Below, in pieces: positions 13,835-22,854 of a stretch of DNA of 52,597 nt (positions are counted from its first letter, which is position 1; every line of letters begins with the position of its first letter). A program made the position numbers and the translations under genes. Below the pieces are notes generated by a model that saw only the letters and a program-made list of their open reading frames with translations, had not been told where the DNA came from and did no database searches. Where the stretch lies: NCBI GenBank assembly GCA_964484135.1, contig CAZAEL010000014.1, positions 1 to 52,597 of the forward strand, read 5' to 3'. The DNA comes from CAZAEL01 sp964484135. GTDB taxonomy: Bacteria; Elusimicrobiota; Elusimicrobia; FEN-1173.

Positions 13835-15397
13835 TCAATGCCGGAAGTGCCTCACGGACGTGAAGAGCATGGTCATGCCGTGCTCGTTGGCCGCGGTGAT
13901 GCTCTCCTCGTCGCGGACGCTGCCGCCGGGCTGGATCACGGCGGTCACGCCGATCTTGGCGGCCTCGTCCAGCGTGTCGCGGAAAGGGAAGAACCCGTCC
14001 GACGCCATGACCAGGGGCGAGGGGTTGAGGGCCAGGCTCTGGGACTGCATCTTCATGGCCGCCACCTTGAAGGCGTCGATGCGGGACATCTGCCCCGCGC
14101 CGATGCCCCAGGTCTGCCGGCCCCGGACCAGCACGATGGCGTTGGACTTCACGTGTTTGGCCACCTGCCAGGCGAAGGCCAGGGAGAGCTGTTCGTCGGG
14201 CGTGGGCGCGCGGCGGGTGACCGCCTTGGTGTCCACGGGACGGGGGATGTCCTGGTCCTGCACCAGGAAGCCGCCGGAGATGCGGCGGAAGTCCAGCTCA
14301 AAGGGGTCCGCCAGGAGCGTGGGCTGTTCCAGGAGCCGGAGGTTGACCTTTTTGGCCAGGATCTCCCGGGCCTCGGCGTGGTAGCCGGGGGCGATGACGC
14401 ATTCCAGGAAGAGCTTGGCCAGCTCCCGGGCCGTGTCCGCGTCCACGGAGCGGTTGAAGCCCACGATGCCGCCGAAGGCCGACACGGAGTCCGCGGCGTA
14501 CGCCAGGCGGAAGGCCTCGCCGATGTTCTCCGCCTCGCCCACGCCGCAGGGGTTGTTGTGCTTGATGATGACGCAGGCGGGGTTGGAGAAGCCGGAGACC
14601 AGCCGCCAGGAGGCGTCGCAGTCCAGGTAGTTGTTGAAGGAGATGGCCTTGCCCTGGAGCACCTTGGCGCCCACCACGCCCCAGGAACGGATGCCGCTCT
14701 CCTGGTACAGGGCGGCCCGCTGGTGCGGGTTTTCGCCGTAGCGCAGGTCCTGCTTTTTGCGCAGACCCGGCGCCACCTCGGCCGGGAAGTCGCGGGACTG
14801 GGACTTTTGCCGGAACACCGCGGCGATGACCGCGTCGTAATGGGCGGTGTGACCGAAGGCCTTGGCCGCCAGGCGCAGGCGGGTCTCCTTGCCGAGTCGG
14901 CCCGTGCCGTTGAGCTCCTCCAGGATCAGGGCGTAGTCCTCGGGGTCGCAGACCGGCACCACGTCCGTGAAGTTCTTGGCCGCGGCCCGGAGCAGGGCCG
15001 ATCCGCCGATGTCGATGAACTCCAGCATTTCGTCTTCCGGCAGGCTGGAGTCGCCGCACACGGACTCAAAGGGGTACAGGTTCACCACCACCATGTCGAT
15101 GGGCGCGATGCCGTGTTTGGCCATGTCCTGGTCGTGGGTCGTCTTGCCCCGCTTGGCCAGGAGCCCGCCGAAGACCTTGGGGTGGAGGGTCTTGACCCGG
15201 CCGTCCAAAATTTCCGGAAAACCGGTCAGGTCGGACACCTCCTGGACGGAAATTTCGGCCTGGCGGAGGGCCTTGGCGGTCCCGCCGGTGGACAGGATCT
15301 CCACCCCCAGCTTGGACAGGCCGTGGGCCAGCTCCACGATCTGGGACTTCTGCGACACGGAAAAAAGCGCCCGCTTGATCTCGACGGCGTTACTCAT
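13835..15397 (-). CDS. purH: Bifunctional AICAR formyltransferase / IMP cyclohydrolase
   Basis: The 520-residue enzyme catalyses the last two steps of de novo IMP synthesis. The N-terminal cyclohydrolase (1-200) shows RALFSVSQKSQIVELA, ILSTGGTAKALR, LTGFPEILDGRVKTLHPKVF and VVVNLYPFE. The C-terminal transformylase shows DLRYGENPHQRAALY, IIKHNNPCGVG (with the catalytic Lys-His) and ASDGFFPFRDTLDEAA. Length is normal. The 5' end overlaps recX by 8 bp, so it belongs to the rib-nusB-ligA-recX run. Confidence 0.97.
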   Translation of the reverse strand: MSNAVEIKRALFSVSQKSQIVELAHGLSKLGVEILSTGGTAKALRQAEISVQEVSDLTGFPEILDGRVKTLHPKVFGGLLAKRGKTTHDQDMAKHGIAPIDMVVVNLYPFESVCGDSSLPEDEMLEFIDIGGSALLRAAAKNFTDVVPVCDPEDYALILEELNGTGRLGKETRLRLAAKAFGHTAHYDAVIAAVFRQKSQSRDFPAEVAPGLRKKQDLRYGENPHQRAALYQESGIRSWGVVGAKVLQGKAISFNNYLDCDASWRLVSGFSNPACVIIKHNNPCGVGEAENIGEAFRLAYAADSVSAFGGIVGFNRSVDADTARELAKLFLECVIAPGYHAEAREILAKKVNLRLLEQPTLLADPFELDFRRISGGFLVQDQDIPRPVDTKAVTRRAPTPDEQLSLAFAWQVAKHVKSNAIVLVRGRQTWGIGAGQMSRIDAFKVAAMKMQSQSLALNPSPLVMASDGFFPFRDTLDEAAKIGVTAVIQPGGSVRDEESITAANEHGMTMLFTSVRHFRH

Positions 15398-15935
15398 GAC
15401 CGGATTCCTCCCACACGGCTTCCCCTGTAGCCTTTTTTTGAGAAAAAAATCGTTCCAGCGCGTGCCGGACGACGTCCGGCGGAAACCCCCGGCGCGCCAG
15501 ATACCCGCCCAGGCGGCGGTACAGGACCCGCGGCTCCCAAGGGCCGACGCGCTTGGCCCGGCGGCTCAGCGCCTCCCAGGCTCTTTGGTCTTCGGATTCC
15601 CTGGACGGTTTTTCCGGCGAATCCTCCGACAGGACCTTGTCCGCCAGGGCCCGCGGGATGCCCCTTTGCCGGAGCAGACGGCGGACGCGCAGGTCCCCCT
15701 GGCCGGCCCGGCGGCGCGCCTCCGCCCACTGCCGCGCCAGGTCCTCGTCGTTCAGGAGCCCCAGCTCCCGCAGGCGGGAAACGGTTTTTTGAACCGCGGG
15801 CTTGGCGTGGCCCTTCAGCCCCAGGCGGCGGGCCAGCTCCGACTCGCTCCGGCCCCGGAATTTCAGGAGGAAAAAAGCGTCCTCCAGGGCCTTCCTGTCG
15901 GGGTCCTGCGCTGCGCGGGGTTTTTTGTCGGCCAC
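15390..15935 (-). CDS. recX: RecX regulatory protein
   Basis: The 181-residue, Arg/Leu-rich helical protein has three tandem three-helix repeats typical of RecX, with RGRSESELARRLGLKG, LGLLNDEDLARQWAEARRRAG and DLRVRRLLRQRGIP. RecX binds RecA filaments and modulates recombination. recA is not in this window, whereas recX often sits beside recA or alaS. It overlaps purH by 8 bp and lies about 50 bp downstream of ligA. Confidence 0.85.
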   Translation of the reverse strand: MADKKPRAAQDPDRKALEDAFFLLKFRGRSESELARRLGLKGHAKPAVQKTVSRLRELGLLNDEDLARQWAEARRRAGQGDLRVRRLLRQRGIPRALADKVLSEDSPEKPSRESEDQRAWEALSRRAKRVGPWEPRVLYRRLGGYLARRGFPPDVVRHALERFFSQKKATGEAVWEESGHE

Positions 15936-15984
15936 TGTCGGGGTTCCCGTCTATGCTAACAAAATCCGAAGAGCCGGGAAACCG

Positions 15985-18006
15985 TCAGGGTTTGGAGATC
16001 CGTTTCTTGAACTCTTCCTCGTCAATGACCTCCACCCCCAGCTTCTGCGCCTTTTGGTATTTGGAGCCCGGGTTTTCCCCCGCCACCACGAAGGAGGTGT
16101 TTTTGGAGACCGAAGAACCGGGGGTCCCGCCCAGTTCCCGCGTCAGTCGTTCGGCCTCGGGCCGGGAAAAGGACCGGAGCTCCCCGGTGAAGACCACGGT
16201 CTTGCCGGCCAGGGGACGGGGGCCCTTGGACGGGGCGGGCTGGCGGGGGACGATCCCCAGTTTCTTGAACTTTTCGATGAGCTTTCTGACGGCGGGCTGC
16301 TGGAAATAGCTCCGCACCGACTCGGCCATGACCGGGCCCACCTCGTGGATGGCGGTCAGGTCCTCCAGGGAGGCGTCCATGAGCCGTTCCAGGGAGCCGA
16401 ACGTCTCGGCCAGGAGCAGGGCGCCCTTCTCGCCCACGTCCCGGATGCCGAGGCCGTACAAAAAGCGGTCCAGGGTCCGTTTCCGGGAAGCTTCCACGGC
16501 TTTGAGCAGGTTGTCCGCTTTTTTGTCCTTGAACCCTTCCAGCTCCAGCAGGTCGGCCTTGGTCAGGGTGTACAGGTCCGCCAAATCCGCGACCTTTTCG
16601 CGCGACATCAGTTCCTGGACCACGGCCTCGCCCAGTCCCTCGACGTCCATGGCGTCCCGGGAGGCGAAGTGGAGCAGGCTTTTTTCCAGCTGGGCCGGGC
16701 AGGCGGCGTTGACGCAGCGGTACAAAACGGCTTCTTCCTTCGTCTTGGCGATCCCGCCGCCGCAGACCGGGCATTTTTCCGGGACCGCCACGGGGCGTTC
16801 CCCGCCGGTGCGCTTGGAGGAGATGACCTTGACCACCTTGGGGATGACTTCGCCGGCCCGTTCCACCAGGACCGTGTCGCCCACGCGGACGTCGAGGCGT
16901 TTGATCTCGTCGAAGTTGTGCAGGGAGGCGTTGGAGATGGTGACCCCGCCGCACTCGACGGGCTCCAGCTTGGCCACGGGCGTGATCGCGCCGGTGCGGC
17001 CCACGGACATTTCCACGTCCAGCACGCGGGTGGTGGCCTGGGCCGCCGGGAACTTGTACGCCACGGCCCAGCGGGGCGACTTGAAGGTGAAGCCGAGCCG
17101 TTTCTGCTGGGCGATGTCGTTGACCTTGATGACGCAGCCGTCCGCCTCGAAGGGCAGTCCGTCCCGCTCTTTTTGAAGTTTTTGGCAGCGGGCCGCGGCC
17201 TCGGCGAAATCCCCGCAGAGCGCGGCCTGGGGCGCCACGGGCAGGCCCATCTCCCGGCAGCGGTCCAGGAACTCCCAATGGGACCGGTATTCCACCCCCT
17301 CGACGGCGCCGAAGGAATGGACCAGGTACCGCAGGGGCCGCTGGGCCGTGAGCCGGGGGTCCTTTTGCCGGAGGCTCCCGGCCGCGAAGTTGCGGGGGTT
17401 GGCGAAGCGGGCCTCCGGGTCCTCCTTGAGCACGGCCCGGTTGTGTTTCTTGAAATCTTCCTTGGTGGCGTACACCTCGCCGCGGACCTCCAGGCGTTTG
17501 GGCGCCTTGCCCTCCAAACGCAGGGGGATGGACCGGATGGTGCGGGCGTTGGCCGTGACGTCCTCCCCGGTTTCACCGTCCCCCCGGGTGGCGGCGCGCA
17601 CCAACGCTCCTTTTTCGTAGATCAGGGCCAGGCCCACGCCGTCGATCTTGGGCTCCACCACGAACTCGGGCTTTTCCGCGGCCCGGAGCCCCTTCAGGAC
17701 CCGCTCGTGCCACTCGGCGAGGTCGTCGGCGGAGTAGGTGTTGTCCAGGGACAGCATGGGCACCGCGTGCCTCACCGCGGCGAAGCCTTCCGCCGCCTCC
17801 CCGCCCACGCGCTGGGTCGGGGAATCCGGCGTGATCCATCGGGGACGCTCTTTTTCGATGGCCTCGACGCGTTTCAGGAGCTTGTCGTATTCCGCGTCGG
17901 AAATCTCCGGCCGGGCCTCCACATAATAGAGATGGTCGTGGCGGCGGATCTCCCGCCGGAGTCGTTCCAGCTCCGCGCGCAGGCTGTCGGAGGCTTTCGG
18001 GCTCAC
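15985..18006 (-). CDS. ligA: NAD-dependent DNA ligase
   Basis: The 673-residue ligase seals nicks in replication and repair. Domain Ia has HDHLYYVEARPEISDAEYD; the adenylation site KIDG places the catalytic Lys at residue 120. OB-fold and Cys4 zinc finger (CPVCGG and CVNAACP), HhH repeats (GLGIRDVGEKGALLLAETF) and a C-terminal BRCT domain (LAGKTVVFTGELRSFSRPEA) follow. GTG at 18006 is chosen because it overlaps the nusB stop as GTGA and places the conserved N-terminus correctly; longer in-frame sequence belongs to nusB in another frame. Confidence 0.96.
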   Translation of the reverse strand: MSPKASDSLRAELERLRREIRRHDHLYYVEARPEISDAEYDKLLKRVEAIEKERPRWITPDSPTQRVGGEAAEGFAAVRHAVPMLSLDNTYSADDLAEWHERVLKGLRAAEKPEFVVEPKIDGVGLALIYEKGALVRAATRGDGETGEDVTANARTIRSIPLRLEGKAPKRLEVRGEVYATKEDFKKHNRAVLKEDPEARFANPRNFAAGSLRQKDPRLTAQRPLRYLVHSFGAVEGVEYRSHWEFLDRCREMGLPVAPQAALCGDFAEAAARCQKLQKERDGLPFEADGCVIKVNDIAQQKRLGFTFKSPRWAVAYKFPAAQATTRVLDVEMSVGRTGAITPVAKLEPVECGGVTISNASLHNFDEIKRLDVRVGDTVLVERAGEVIPKVVKVISSKRTGGERPVAVPEKCPVCGGGIAKTKEEAVLYRCVNAACPAQLEKSLLHFASRDAMDVEGLGEAVVQELMSREKVADLADLYTLTKADLLELEGFKDKKADNLLKAVEASRKRTLDRFLYGLGIRDVGEKGALLLAETFGSLERLMDASLEDLTAIHEVGPVMAESVRSYFQQPAVRKLIEKFKKLGIVPRQPAPSKGPRPLAGKTVVFTGELRSFSRPEAERLTRELGGTPGSSVSKNTSFVVAGENPGSKYQKAQKLGVEVIDEEEFKKRISKP

Positions 18007-18446
18007 GGAGACGGCGGGCGGGGCGAGGGGGCGGAGGCCGCGGCGGGCCGTTCCAGCTTGATCTTGTCCAGGATGCCGTTCACGAACTTGCCGGAATCCT
18101 GGGTGGAGTAGGCCTTGGCGATCTCGACGGCCTCGTCGATGACCACGGACACGGGCGTGTCCTTGTGGGAAAGCAGCTCGTACGCGGCCAGGCGCAGGAT
18201 GTTGCGGTCCACCGCGGCCATGCGGGAAAGCTCCCAGTTTTCCGCGTACTTGGTGATGAAGGCGTCCAGCTCCTTGAGGCGGCCGGCCGCGCCCGCGGCC
18301 AGCTCGTCCGCGAAGGTCCGGGCCCGGGGCGGCAGGGGGTTGTCCCGCCACAGCGCCTTGGCGGCCTCTTCCGGGGAAAAATTCCCCACGTCCACCAGGT
18401 ACAGGATTTGGAGGGCCGCTTCCCGGGCCTGCCGCCGCGCGCCCAT
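18003..18446 (-). CDS. nusB: Transcription antitermination factor NusB
   Basis: The 147-residue protein has the NusB start ARRQAREAALQILYLVDVG and the C-terminal core AVDRNILRLAAYELLSHKDTP followed by VVIDEAVEIAKAYSTQDSGK and FVNGILDKI. NusB with NusE (S10) binds boxA RNA in rRNA antitermination. It lies downstream of ribH, the common ribH-nusB pairing, but a heptamer array occupies the 56-bp gap. An Ala/Pro-rich tail of about 15 residues extends the usual C-terminus. Confidence 0.94.
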   Translation of the reverse strand: MGARRQAREAALQILYLVDVGNFSPEEAAKALWRDNPLPPRARTFADELAAGAAGRLKELDAFITKYAENWELSRMAAVDRNILRLAAYELLSHKDTPVSVVIDEAVEIAKAYSTQDSGKFVNGILDKIKLERPAAASAPSPRPPSP

Positions 18447-18460
18447 GGGTCAGGAAAGGC

Positions 18461-18495
18461 GTGAGAAGTGAGAGGTGTGAGGTGTGAAGGCGAAG
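18461..18495. repeat. Heptamer array between nusB and ribH
   Basis: Five 7-base units on the plus strand: GTGAGAA, GTGAGAG, GTGTGAG, GTGTGAA, GGCGAAG. It fills most of the 56-bp gap between ribH and nusB. Confidence 0.75.
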
Positions 18496-18502
18496 CAGAT
18501 CA

Positions 18503-19015
18503 TCATTTTGGGACCTCTCGCTTTCCCCGTCTCGCTTTCAACGCCTTCATCACATGGGCCATTTCCACCGCGGCCAGGGCCGCCTCACGGCCTTTGTTGC
18601 GGGGACCCGTTCCGGCGCGGGCCTTGGCTTGGGCCGGGGTCAGGGGCGTGAGCACGCCGAAGGACACGGGAACGCCGGTGTCCAGGGCGGCCTGCCCCAG
18701 GCCGCGGGCGGTCTCTCGGGCGATGTACCGGTCATGGGGCGTTTCCCCCCGGAGGATGCAGCCCAGGGCGATGACCGCGTGCCAGCGGCCCTGACGGGCC
18801 AGGGCGCGGGCGGCCAGAGGCAGTTCGAACGCGCCGGGCACCCGCACCACCTTGACGTCATCGGGCCGCGCGCCCCGCTCTTTGAGGGCGGCCAGGCATT
18901 GTTCCAGGAGGCTCTCCGTGACGGGCGCGTTGAAGCGGGACACGACCACCGCGAAACGCAGGCCCCTTGCGCCCGCCCGCGTTTCCCCCTTCCGGGAACC
19001 GCCGGGGATTTTCAT
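18503..19015 (-). CDS. ribH: Lumazine synthase (6,7-dimethyl-8-ribityllumazine synthase)
   Basis: The 170-residue protein condenses 5-amino-6-ribitylaminouracil with dihydroxybutanone phosphate. Signatures are VVVSRFNAPVTESLLEQC, VRVPGAFELPLAA, ALGCILRGETPHDRYIARE (His of the active site) and SFGVLTPLTPAQAKARAG. It is slightly longer than the usual 155 residues because of a charged N-terminal tail. Its ATG overlaps the ribBA stop (ATGA). Confidence 0.96.
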   Translation of the reverse strand: MKIPGGSRKGETRAGARGLRFAVVVSRFNAPVTESLLEQCLAALKERGARPDDVKVVRVPGAFELPLAARALARQGRWHAVIALGCILRGETPHDRYIARETARGLGQAALDTGVPVSFGVLTPLTPAQAKARAGTGPRNKGREAALAAVEMAHVMKALKARRGKREVPK

Positions 19016-20214
19016 GAAAAGGACCGAAGAAGGTGGCCCAGCTTGCGCCGCTTGGTTTCCAGGTATCGGCGGTTCTGGGGGTTGGGCGGCACCTCCAGGG
19101 GGACGCGTTTCACGACCTTGAGGCCGTACCCCTCGATGCCCACGATTTTCTTGGGGTTGTTGGTGAGAAGCTGGACCGTGGACAGGCCCAGGTCCACCAG
19201 GATCTGGGCGCCGATGCCGTACTCCCGCAGGTCCGCCGGGAACCCCAGCTTTTTGTTGGCCTGCACCGTGTCCAGGCCGCTTTCCTGCAGGACGTACGCG
19301 TGCAGCTTGTTCACCAGGCCGATGCCGCGGCCCTCCTGGTGCATGTACAGCAGGACGCCGCGGCCCGCGCGGTCGATCTGGTCCAGCGCCGCGCCCAGCT
19401 GCTCCCCGCAGTCGCAGCGCAGGGAATGGAGCACGTCGCCCGTGAAGCAGGAGGAATGGACCCTCACCGGGACGTTCTTCTGTCCCGCCACGTCGCCCTT
19501 GACCAGGGCCACGTGGTGCTCGCCCGTGGGGATGTCCTCGTACAGGTGCAGTTGGAACTGGCCGTGCCGGGTGGGCAGCCTGACGTTCACCACCCGACGC
19601 ACCAGCTTTTCGTGTTTTTGGCGGTAGGAGATGAGGTCCTGGATGGTCACGACCTTGAGGCGGTGCTTTCTGGCGAAAGCGGCCAGCCGGGGAAGGCGGG
19701 CCATGGTGCCGTCCTCGTTCATGATCTCGCAGATCACGGCCGCGGGTTCCAGCCCCGAAAGGCGGGCCAGGTCCACGGCCGCCTCGGTGTGGCCGCTCCT
19801 GACCAAAACCCCGCCCTCCTTGTACCGCAGAGGGAACACGTGGCCGGGCCGGGACAGGTCCGCGGGCCGGGTGCGGGGGTCGATGAGGGCCTTGACGGTC
19901 CGGGCCCGGTCGTGGGCCGAGATGCCGGTGGTCACGCCGCGGCGCGCGTCCACGGACACGGTGAAGGCCGCCTCCCGCGGCGCGCCGTTCTCCACCATGG
20001 GGGCCAGGTTGAGCCGGTCCAGGCGTTCGCCCAGCATGGGGACGCAGATGAGCCCGCGGGCGTGCTTGGCCATGAAGTTGACGGCCGCGGGCGTGACCTT
20101 TTCCGCGGCGAGGACCAGGTCGCCCTCGTTCTCCCGGCCGGGATCGTCCACCACGATGACCAGCCGGCCCTTGCGGAAATCCTGGAGCGCTTCGGGGATG
20201 GAGGCGAAGGTCAC
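19012..20214 (-). CDS. ribBA: Bifunctional DHBP synthase / GTP cyclohydrolase II
   Basis: The 400-residue fusion catalyses both first steps of riboflavin synthesis. The RibB half (1-200) shows DDPGRENEGDLVLAAEKVTP, FMAKHARGLICVPM and RPGHVFPLRYKEGGVL-RSGHTEAAVDLARLSGL. The RibA half has SSCFTGDVLHSLRCDCGEQL, which carries the zinc-binding cysteines, and YMHQEGRGIGLVNKL. The C-terminal part includes YGIGAQILVDLG. Length is typical. It overlaps ribE and ribH by 4 bp each. Confidence 0.97.
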   Translation of the reverse strand: MTFASIPEALQDFRKGRLVIVVDDPGRENEGDLVLAAEKVTPAAVNFMAKHARGLICVPMLGERLDRLNLAPMVENGAPREAAFTVSVDARRGVTTGISAHDRARTVKALIDPRTRPADLSRPGHVFPLRYKEGGVLVRSGHTEAAVDLARLSGLEPAAVICEIMNEDGTMARLPRLAAFARKHRLKVVTIQDLISYRQKHEKLVRRVVNVRLPTRHGQFQLHLYEDIPTGEHHVALVKGDVAGQKNVPVRVHSSCFTGDVLHSLRCDCGEQLGAALDQIDRAGRGVLLYMHQEGRGIGLVNKLHAYVLQESGLDTVQANKKLGFPADLREYGIGAQILVDLGLSTVQLLTNNPKKIVGIEGYGLKVVKRVPLEVPPNPQNRRYLETKRRKLGHLLRSFS

Positions 20215-20876
20215 CTGTCCTCCTCCAGCAGGGTCCCGGCCTCTTCCCAGGACAGGGTCTTTTTCACGAACAGCCCCCCTTCTCCGGCGTTTTTGGGCGC
20301 GCGGAGCAGTTTTTCCACGTGTTTGGCCAAAATGTCCGTTTCCAGGTTCACGGGATCCCCCGGCGCCTTGGATCCCAGGCCCGTGTTTTTCTCCGTGTGG
20401 GGGATCACGGCGACCGTGAAAGACCGGTCTTTGAGATCCACCACGGTGAGGCTGACGCCGTCCACGGCCACGGAACCCTTGGGCGCCAGGTACCGGCCCA
20501 GGGCCGCGGGAAAGGAAAACTCAAACAGGGCCCAGCCGTCTCCCGGCGTCTTGGACAGGATTTCGCCGACGGCCTCCACGTGGCCCAGCACGAAATGGCC
20601 CCCCAGGGGGTCCCCGGCCCGCAAAGCCGGCTCTAAATTGACCTTCTGTCCGGGGGTCATTTTGCCCAGGGTGGTTTTGTCCAGGGTCTCCTGGGACAGG
20701 TCGAAGGCGGCGCAACGCCGCCGGGACGCGCCGGAGAGGGCCGTGACCGTCAAACAGACCCCGTCCACGGCCACGGAATCCCCGATTTTCAAGGGCAACC
20801 GCCCGACCTTCAGGGTAAGACGGCCCCGTTCCCGTTTGACCACCTCTCCCAGGGACTGGATGATGCCGGTGAACAT
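20211..20876 (-). CDS. ribE: Riboflavin synthase, alpha chain
   Basis: The 221-residue enzyme dismutates two lumazines to riboflavin. Two lumazine-binding repeats are visible: MFTGIIQSLGEVV ... GDSVAVDGVCLTVTAL, and LGHVEAVGEI ... KGSVAVDGVSLTVVDL. Start at ATG 20876 begins exactly with the conserved MFTGI and overlaps ribD by one base (TGATG). Translationally coupled to ribBA. No FMN riboswitch is visible in the upstream region of the operon. Confidence 0.96.
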   Translation of the reverse strand: MFTGIIQSLGEVVKRERGRLTLKVGRLPLKIGDSVAVDGVCLTVTALSGASRRRCAAFDLSQETLDKTTLGKMTPGQKVNLEPALRAGDPLGGHFVLGHVEAVGEILSKTPGDGWALFEFSFPAALGRYLAPKGSVAVDGVSLTVVDLKDRSFTVAVIPHTEKNTGLGSKAPGDPVNLETDILAKHVEKLLRAPKNAGEGGLFVKKTLSWEEAGTLLEEDR

Positions 20877-21976
20877 CAGGCGGCCCCCCGGTTCAGGAAG
20901 CCGTGCAGGAGGAAGTCCCGCCCGACCCGCCGGATGTCCGCGTTGCGCAGGGCGGGGGAGCGCCCGGGCGCGGGCCATCCCGCCCCTTCCAGGGAGGTGG
21001 GGGCCTGTTTCCCGCCCAAAAAGGAGGGGGCCAGGAACAGGAAGATTTCGTCCACCAGGCCGGCGGACAGCATGGCGAAGGACAGATTTCCGCCGCCCTC
21101 CAAAAGAACTTGGTTTATATTCATTTTACAAATATCATTAAAGGCTTTTCGTATGTCGATCCGTCCGTCCTTAAGAGGATACTTTAAGATTTTGCCCCCC
21201 GCTTTTTCCAGGGCTTTCTGCCGGGAAAGAAGCGGGTTGGGGCCGGTGATGATCCAGGGGCCCGGCCCTTTCCGGAAAATTCGCGCTTTGGGGTCCAGGG
21301 ACAGGGACCGGGACACCACCAGTTTCAGGGGATCGGGCCCTTGCCCGTGGCTGTCCAGGGACGGGTCGTCCCGCCGCACCGTGTTTCCCCCCACCAGCAC
21401 AGCGTCCGAGGCGGCCCTCAAGCCGTGTCCCAGGCGCCGGGCCCGGGGGCCGGTGATCCACCGGGAAAGGCCCCGGGCGCTGGCGATCTTGCCGTCCAGG
21501 GTCTGGGCCGTTTTCCAGATCACGTACGGCAGGCCGCGGGTGTGGGCCTTGACGAAGGCCCGGTTCAGGAAAAGGGCCGTTTCCCGGCCCAGACCCGTCT
21601 CCACCCGGATGCCGGCCCGCCTGAGGCGCGCGAAACCTTGGCCCGCCACCAGAGGGTTGGGGTCTTTCATGGCCGCCACCACCCGTTTGATCCCGGCGCG
21701 GATCACGGCCTCCGCGCAGGGCGGGGTCTTTCCCCAGTGGCCGCAGGGCTCCAGATTCACGTACAGCGTGGCGCCCCGGGCCCGCGAACCCGCCTTTTGC
21801 AGGGCCTCCGCCTCGGCGTGGGGGCCGCCGAAAAACCGGTGCCAGCCTTCCCCTACGACGCGGTTTTTTCCGACGATCACGCACCCCACCAGAGGGTTGG
21901 GGCTCACCCGGCCCCGGCCTTGCTCCGCCAGGGCCAGCGCCCGGTCCATGAAAGGAAGGTCTTGTTCCGATGCCAT
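20876..21976 (-). CDS. ribD: Bifunctional riboflavin deaminase / reductase
   Basis: The 366-residue fusion performs the second and third pathway steps after GTP ring opening. The deaminase (1-145) has FMDRALALAEQGRGRVSPNP, GPHAEAEAL (zinc His and catalytic Glu) and PCGHWGKTPPC (zinc Cys pair). The reductase (about 146-366) has PYVIWKTAQTLDGKIAS, RAASDAVLVGGNTVRRDDPS and VLLEGGGNLSFAMLSAGLVD. It is first in the rib operon, with promoter at 22027-22055 and an AAGGAG ribosome site about 12 bases upstream of the ATG. Confidence 0.96.
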   Translation of the reverse strand: MASEQDLPFMDRALALAEQGRGRVSPNPLVGCVIVGKNRVVGEGWHRFFGGPHAEAEALQKAGSRARGATLYVNLEPCGHWGKTPPCAEAVIRAGIKRVVAAMKDPNPLVAGQGFARLRRAGIRVETGLGRETALFLNRAFVKAHTRGLPYVIWKTAQTLDGKIASARGLSRWITGPRARRLGHGLRAASDAVLVGGNTVRRDDPSLDSHGQGPDPLKLVVSRSLSLDPKARIFRKGPGPWIITGPNPLLSRQKALEKAGGKILKYPLKDGRIDIRKAFNDICKMNINQVLLEGGGNLSFAMLSAGLVDEIFLFLAPSFLGGKQAPTSLEGAGWPAPGRSPALRNADIRRVGRDFLLHGFLNRGAA

Positions 21977-22026
21977 GGGGCGGGTCGGCTCCTTATCGCG
22001 GGTAAAATGACGGTGGAGAGCTTAAA

Positions 22027-22055
22027 ATTCTACTTTTTTTGCCGCGTCTGTTCAA
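22027..22055 (-). promoter_or_regulatory. Promoter of the ribD-ribE-ribBA-ribH operon
   Basis: Minus strand TTGAAC (22050-22055), 17-bp AT-rich spacer, TAGAAT (22027-22032). Predicted start near 22020, giving a leader of about 45 bases with AAGGAG ahead of ribD. The leader is too short for an FMN riboswitch. Confidence 0.65.
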
Positions 22056-22097
22056 CGCGAATAAGCGGGGTCGCGGAAAACGGAAAGGCGGGAATTC

Positions 22098-22835
22098 TTA
22101 GGAAGAGAGGACTTTCCAGAGGAACAGGGGGAGCCGACGCATGCGCCAGAGGCGGCGCGGTTCTTGAATCAGGCGGAAAAGCCATTCCAGGCCGGCCTCC
22201 CGCATCCAGGCCGGGGCCCGGCGCAGGCGGCCGGACAGCACGTCGAAGGTCCCCCCCACGCCCATGGCCACCTTGCAGTTGAGCCGGTCCAGGCGGCGAT
22301 GGATCCAGACGTCCTGGCGCGGCGTGTCCATGGCCACGAAAAGCAGATCGGGCGCGGCCCGGGAGATGGTTTCCACCACCGCCGGCTCCTCCCGCTCGGA
22401 AAAGTATCCGTCCCGGACCCCGGCCACGCGGAGGCCGGGATGCCGCCCGGCCAGGTTCCGCGCCGCGGCCTCGGCCACGCCCGGCGCGGCGCCGAGGAAA
22501 AAAACCCGCCACCCCTTTTCCGCGGCCCGGCGGCAGAGGTGGTCCGTCAGGTCGATGCCCGGGATTTTTTGGGGCAGGGGGCGGCCCCTGATCCGCGCGG
22601 CCAGGGACACGCCCGCGGAGTCCGGGATCACCAGCGCGGCTTCCCCGAAAGCCCGGCCCAAGTCCGGATGATCCTCGGAGGCCAGGATCATGAGCGCGTT
22701 GGCCGTGATGATTTGACGGGGTTGGTCGCCCGCGACGAAGGTTTCCGACAGATCCATGAGGGTTCCGAGGTCCAACGGGTCCACATGGACATGCAGGACC
22801 GGCACCCGTCGGTCGGGCGGAAGACAGGGCGCCAT
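22098..22835 (-). CDS. WecG/TagA/CpsF family glycosyltransferase
   Basis: The 245-residue GT26 enzyme probably adds a ManNAc-type sugar to an undecaprenyl-linked GlcNAc. Motifs: IITANALMILASEDHPDLGRA, VIPDSAGVSLAARIRG, GIDLTDHLCRRAAEKGWRVF, FLGAAPGVAE and FVAMDTPRQDVWI, then VGGTFDVLSGRLRRAPAWM. The last basic helix region (LWRMRRLPLFLWKVL) fits membrane association. It lies about 20 bp downstream of smc. A WecA-like partner is encoded at 45077-46102, so both may serve one surface glycan. Confidence 0.88.
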   Translation of the reverse strand: MAPCLPPDRRVPVLHVHVDPLDLGTLMDLSETFVAGDQPRQIITANALMILASEDHPDLGRAFGEAALVIPDSAGVSLAARIRGRPLPQKIPGIDLTDHLCRRAAEKGWRVFFLGAAPGVAEAAARNLAGRHPGLRVAGVRDGYFSEREEPAVVETISRAAPDLLFVAMDTPRQDVWIHRRLDRLNCKVAMGVGGTFDVLSGRLRRAPAWMREAGLEWLFRLIQEPRRLWRMRRLPLFLWKVLSS

Positions 22836-22854
22836 GGGAGGGGCGGGGCCGAAG

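Noticed and set aside
21977..22100. FMN riboswitch upstream of ribD
   Set aside because: The predicted leader is only about 45 bases and lacks the conserved multi-stem sequence.
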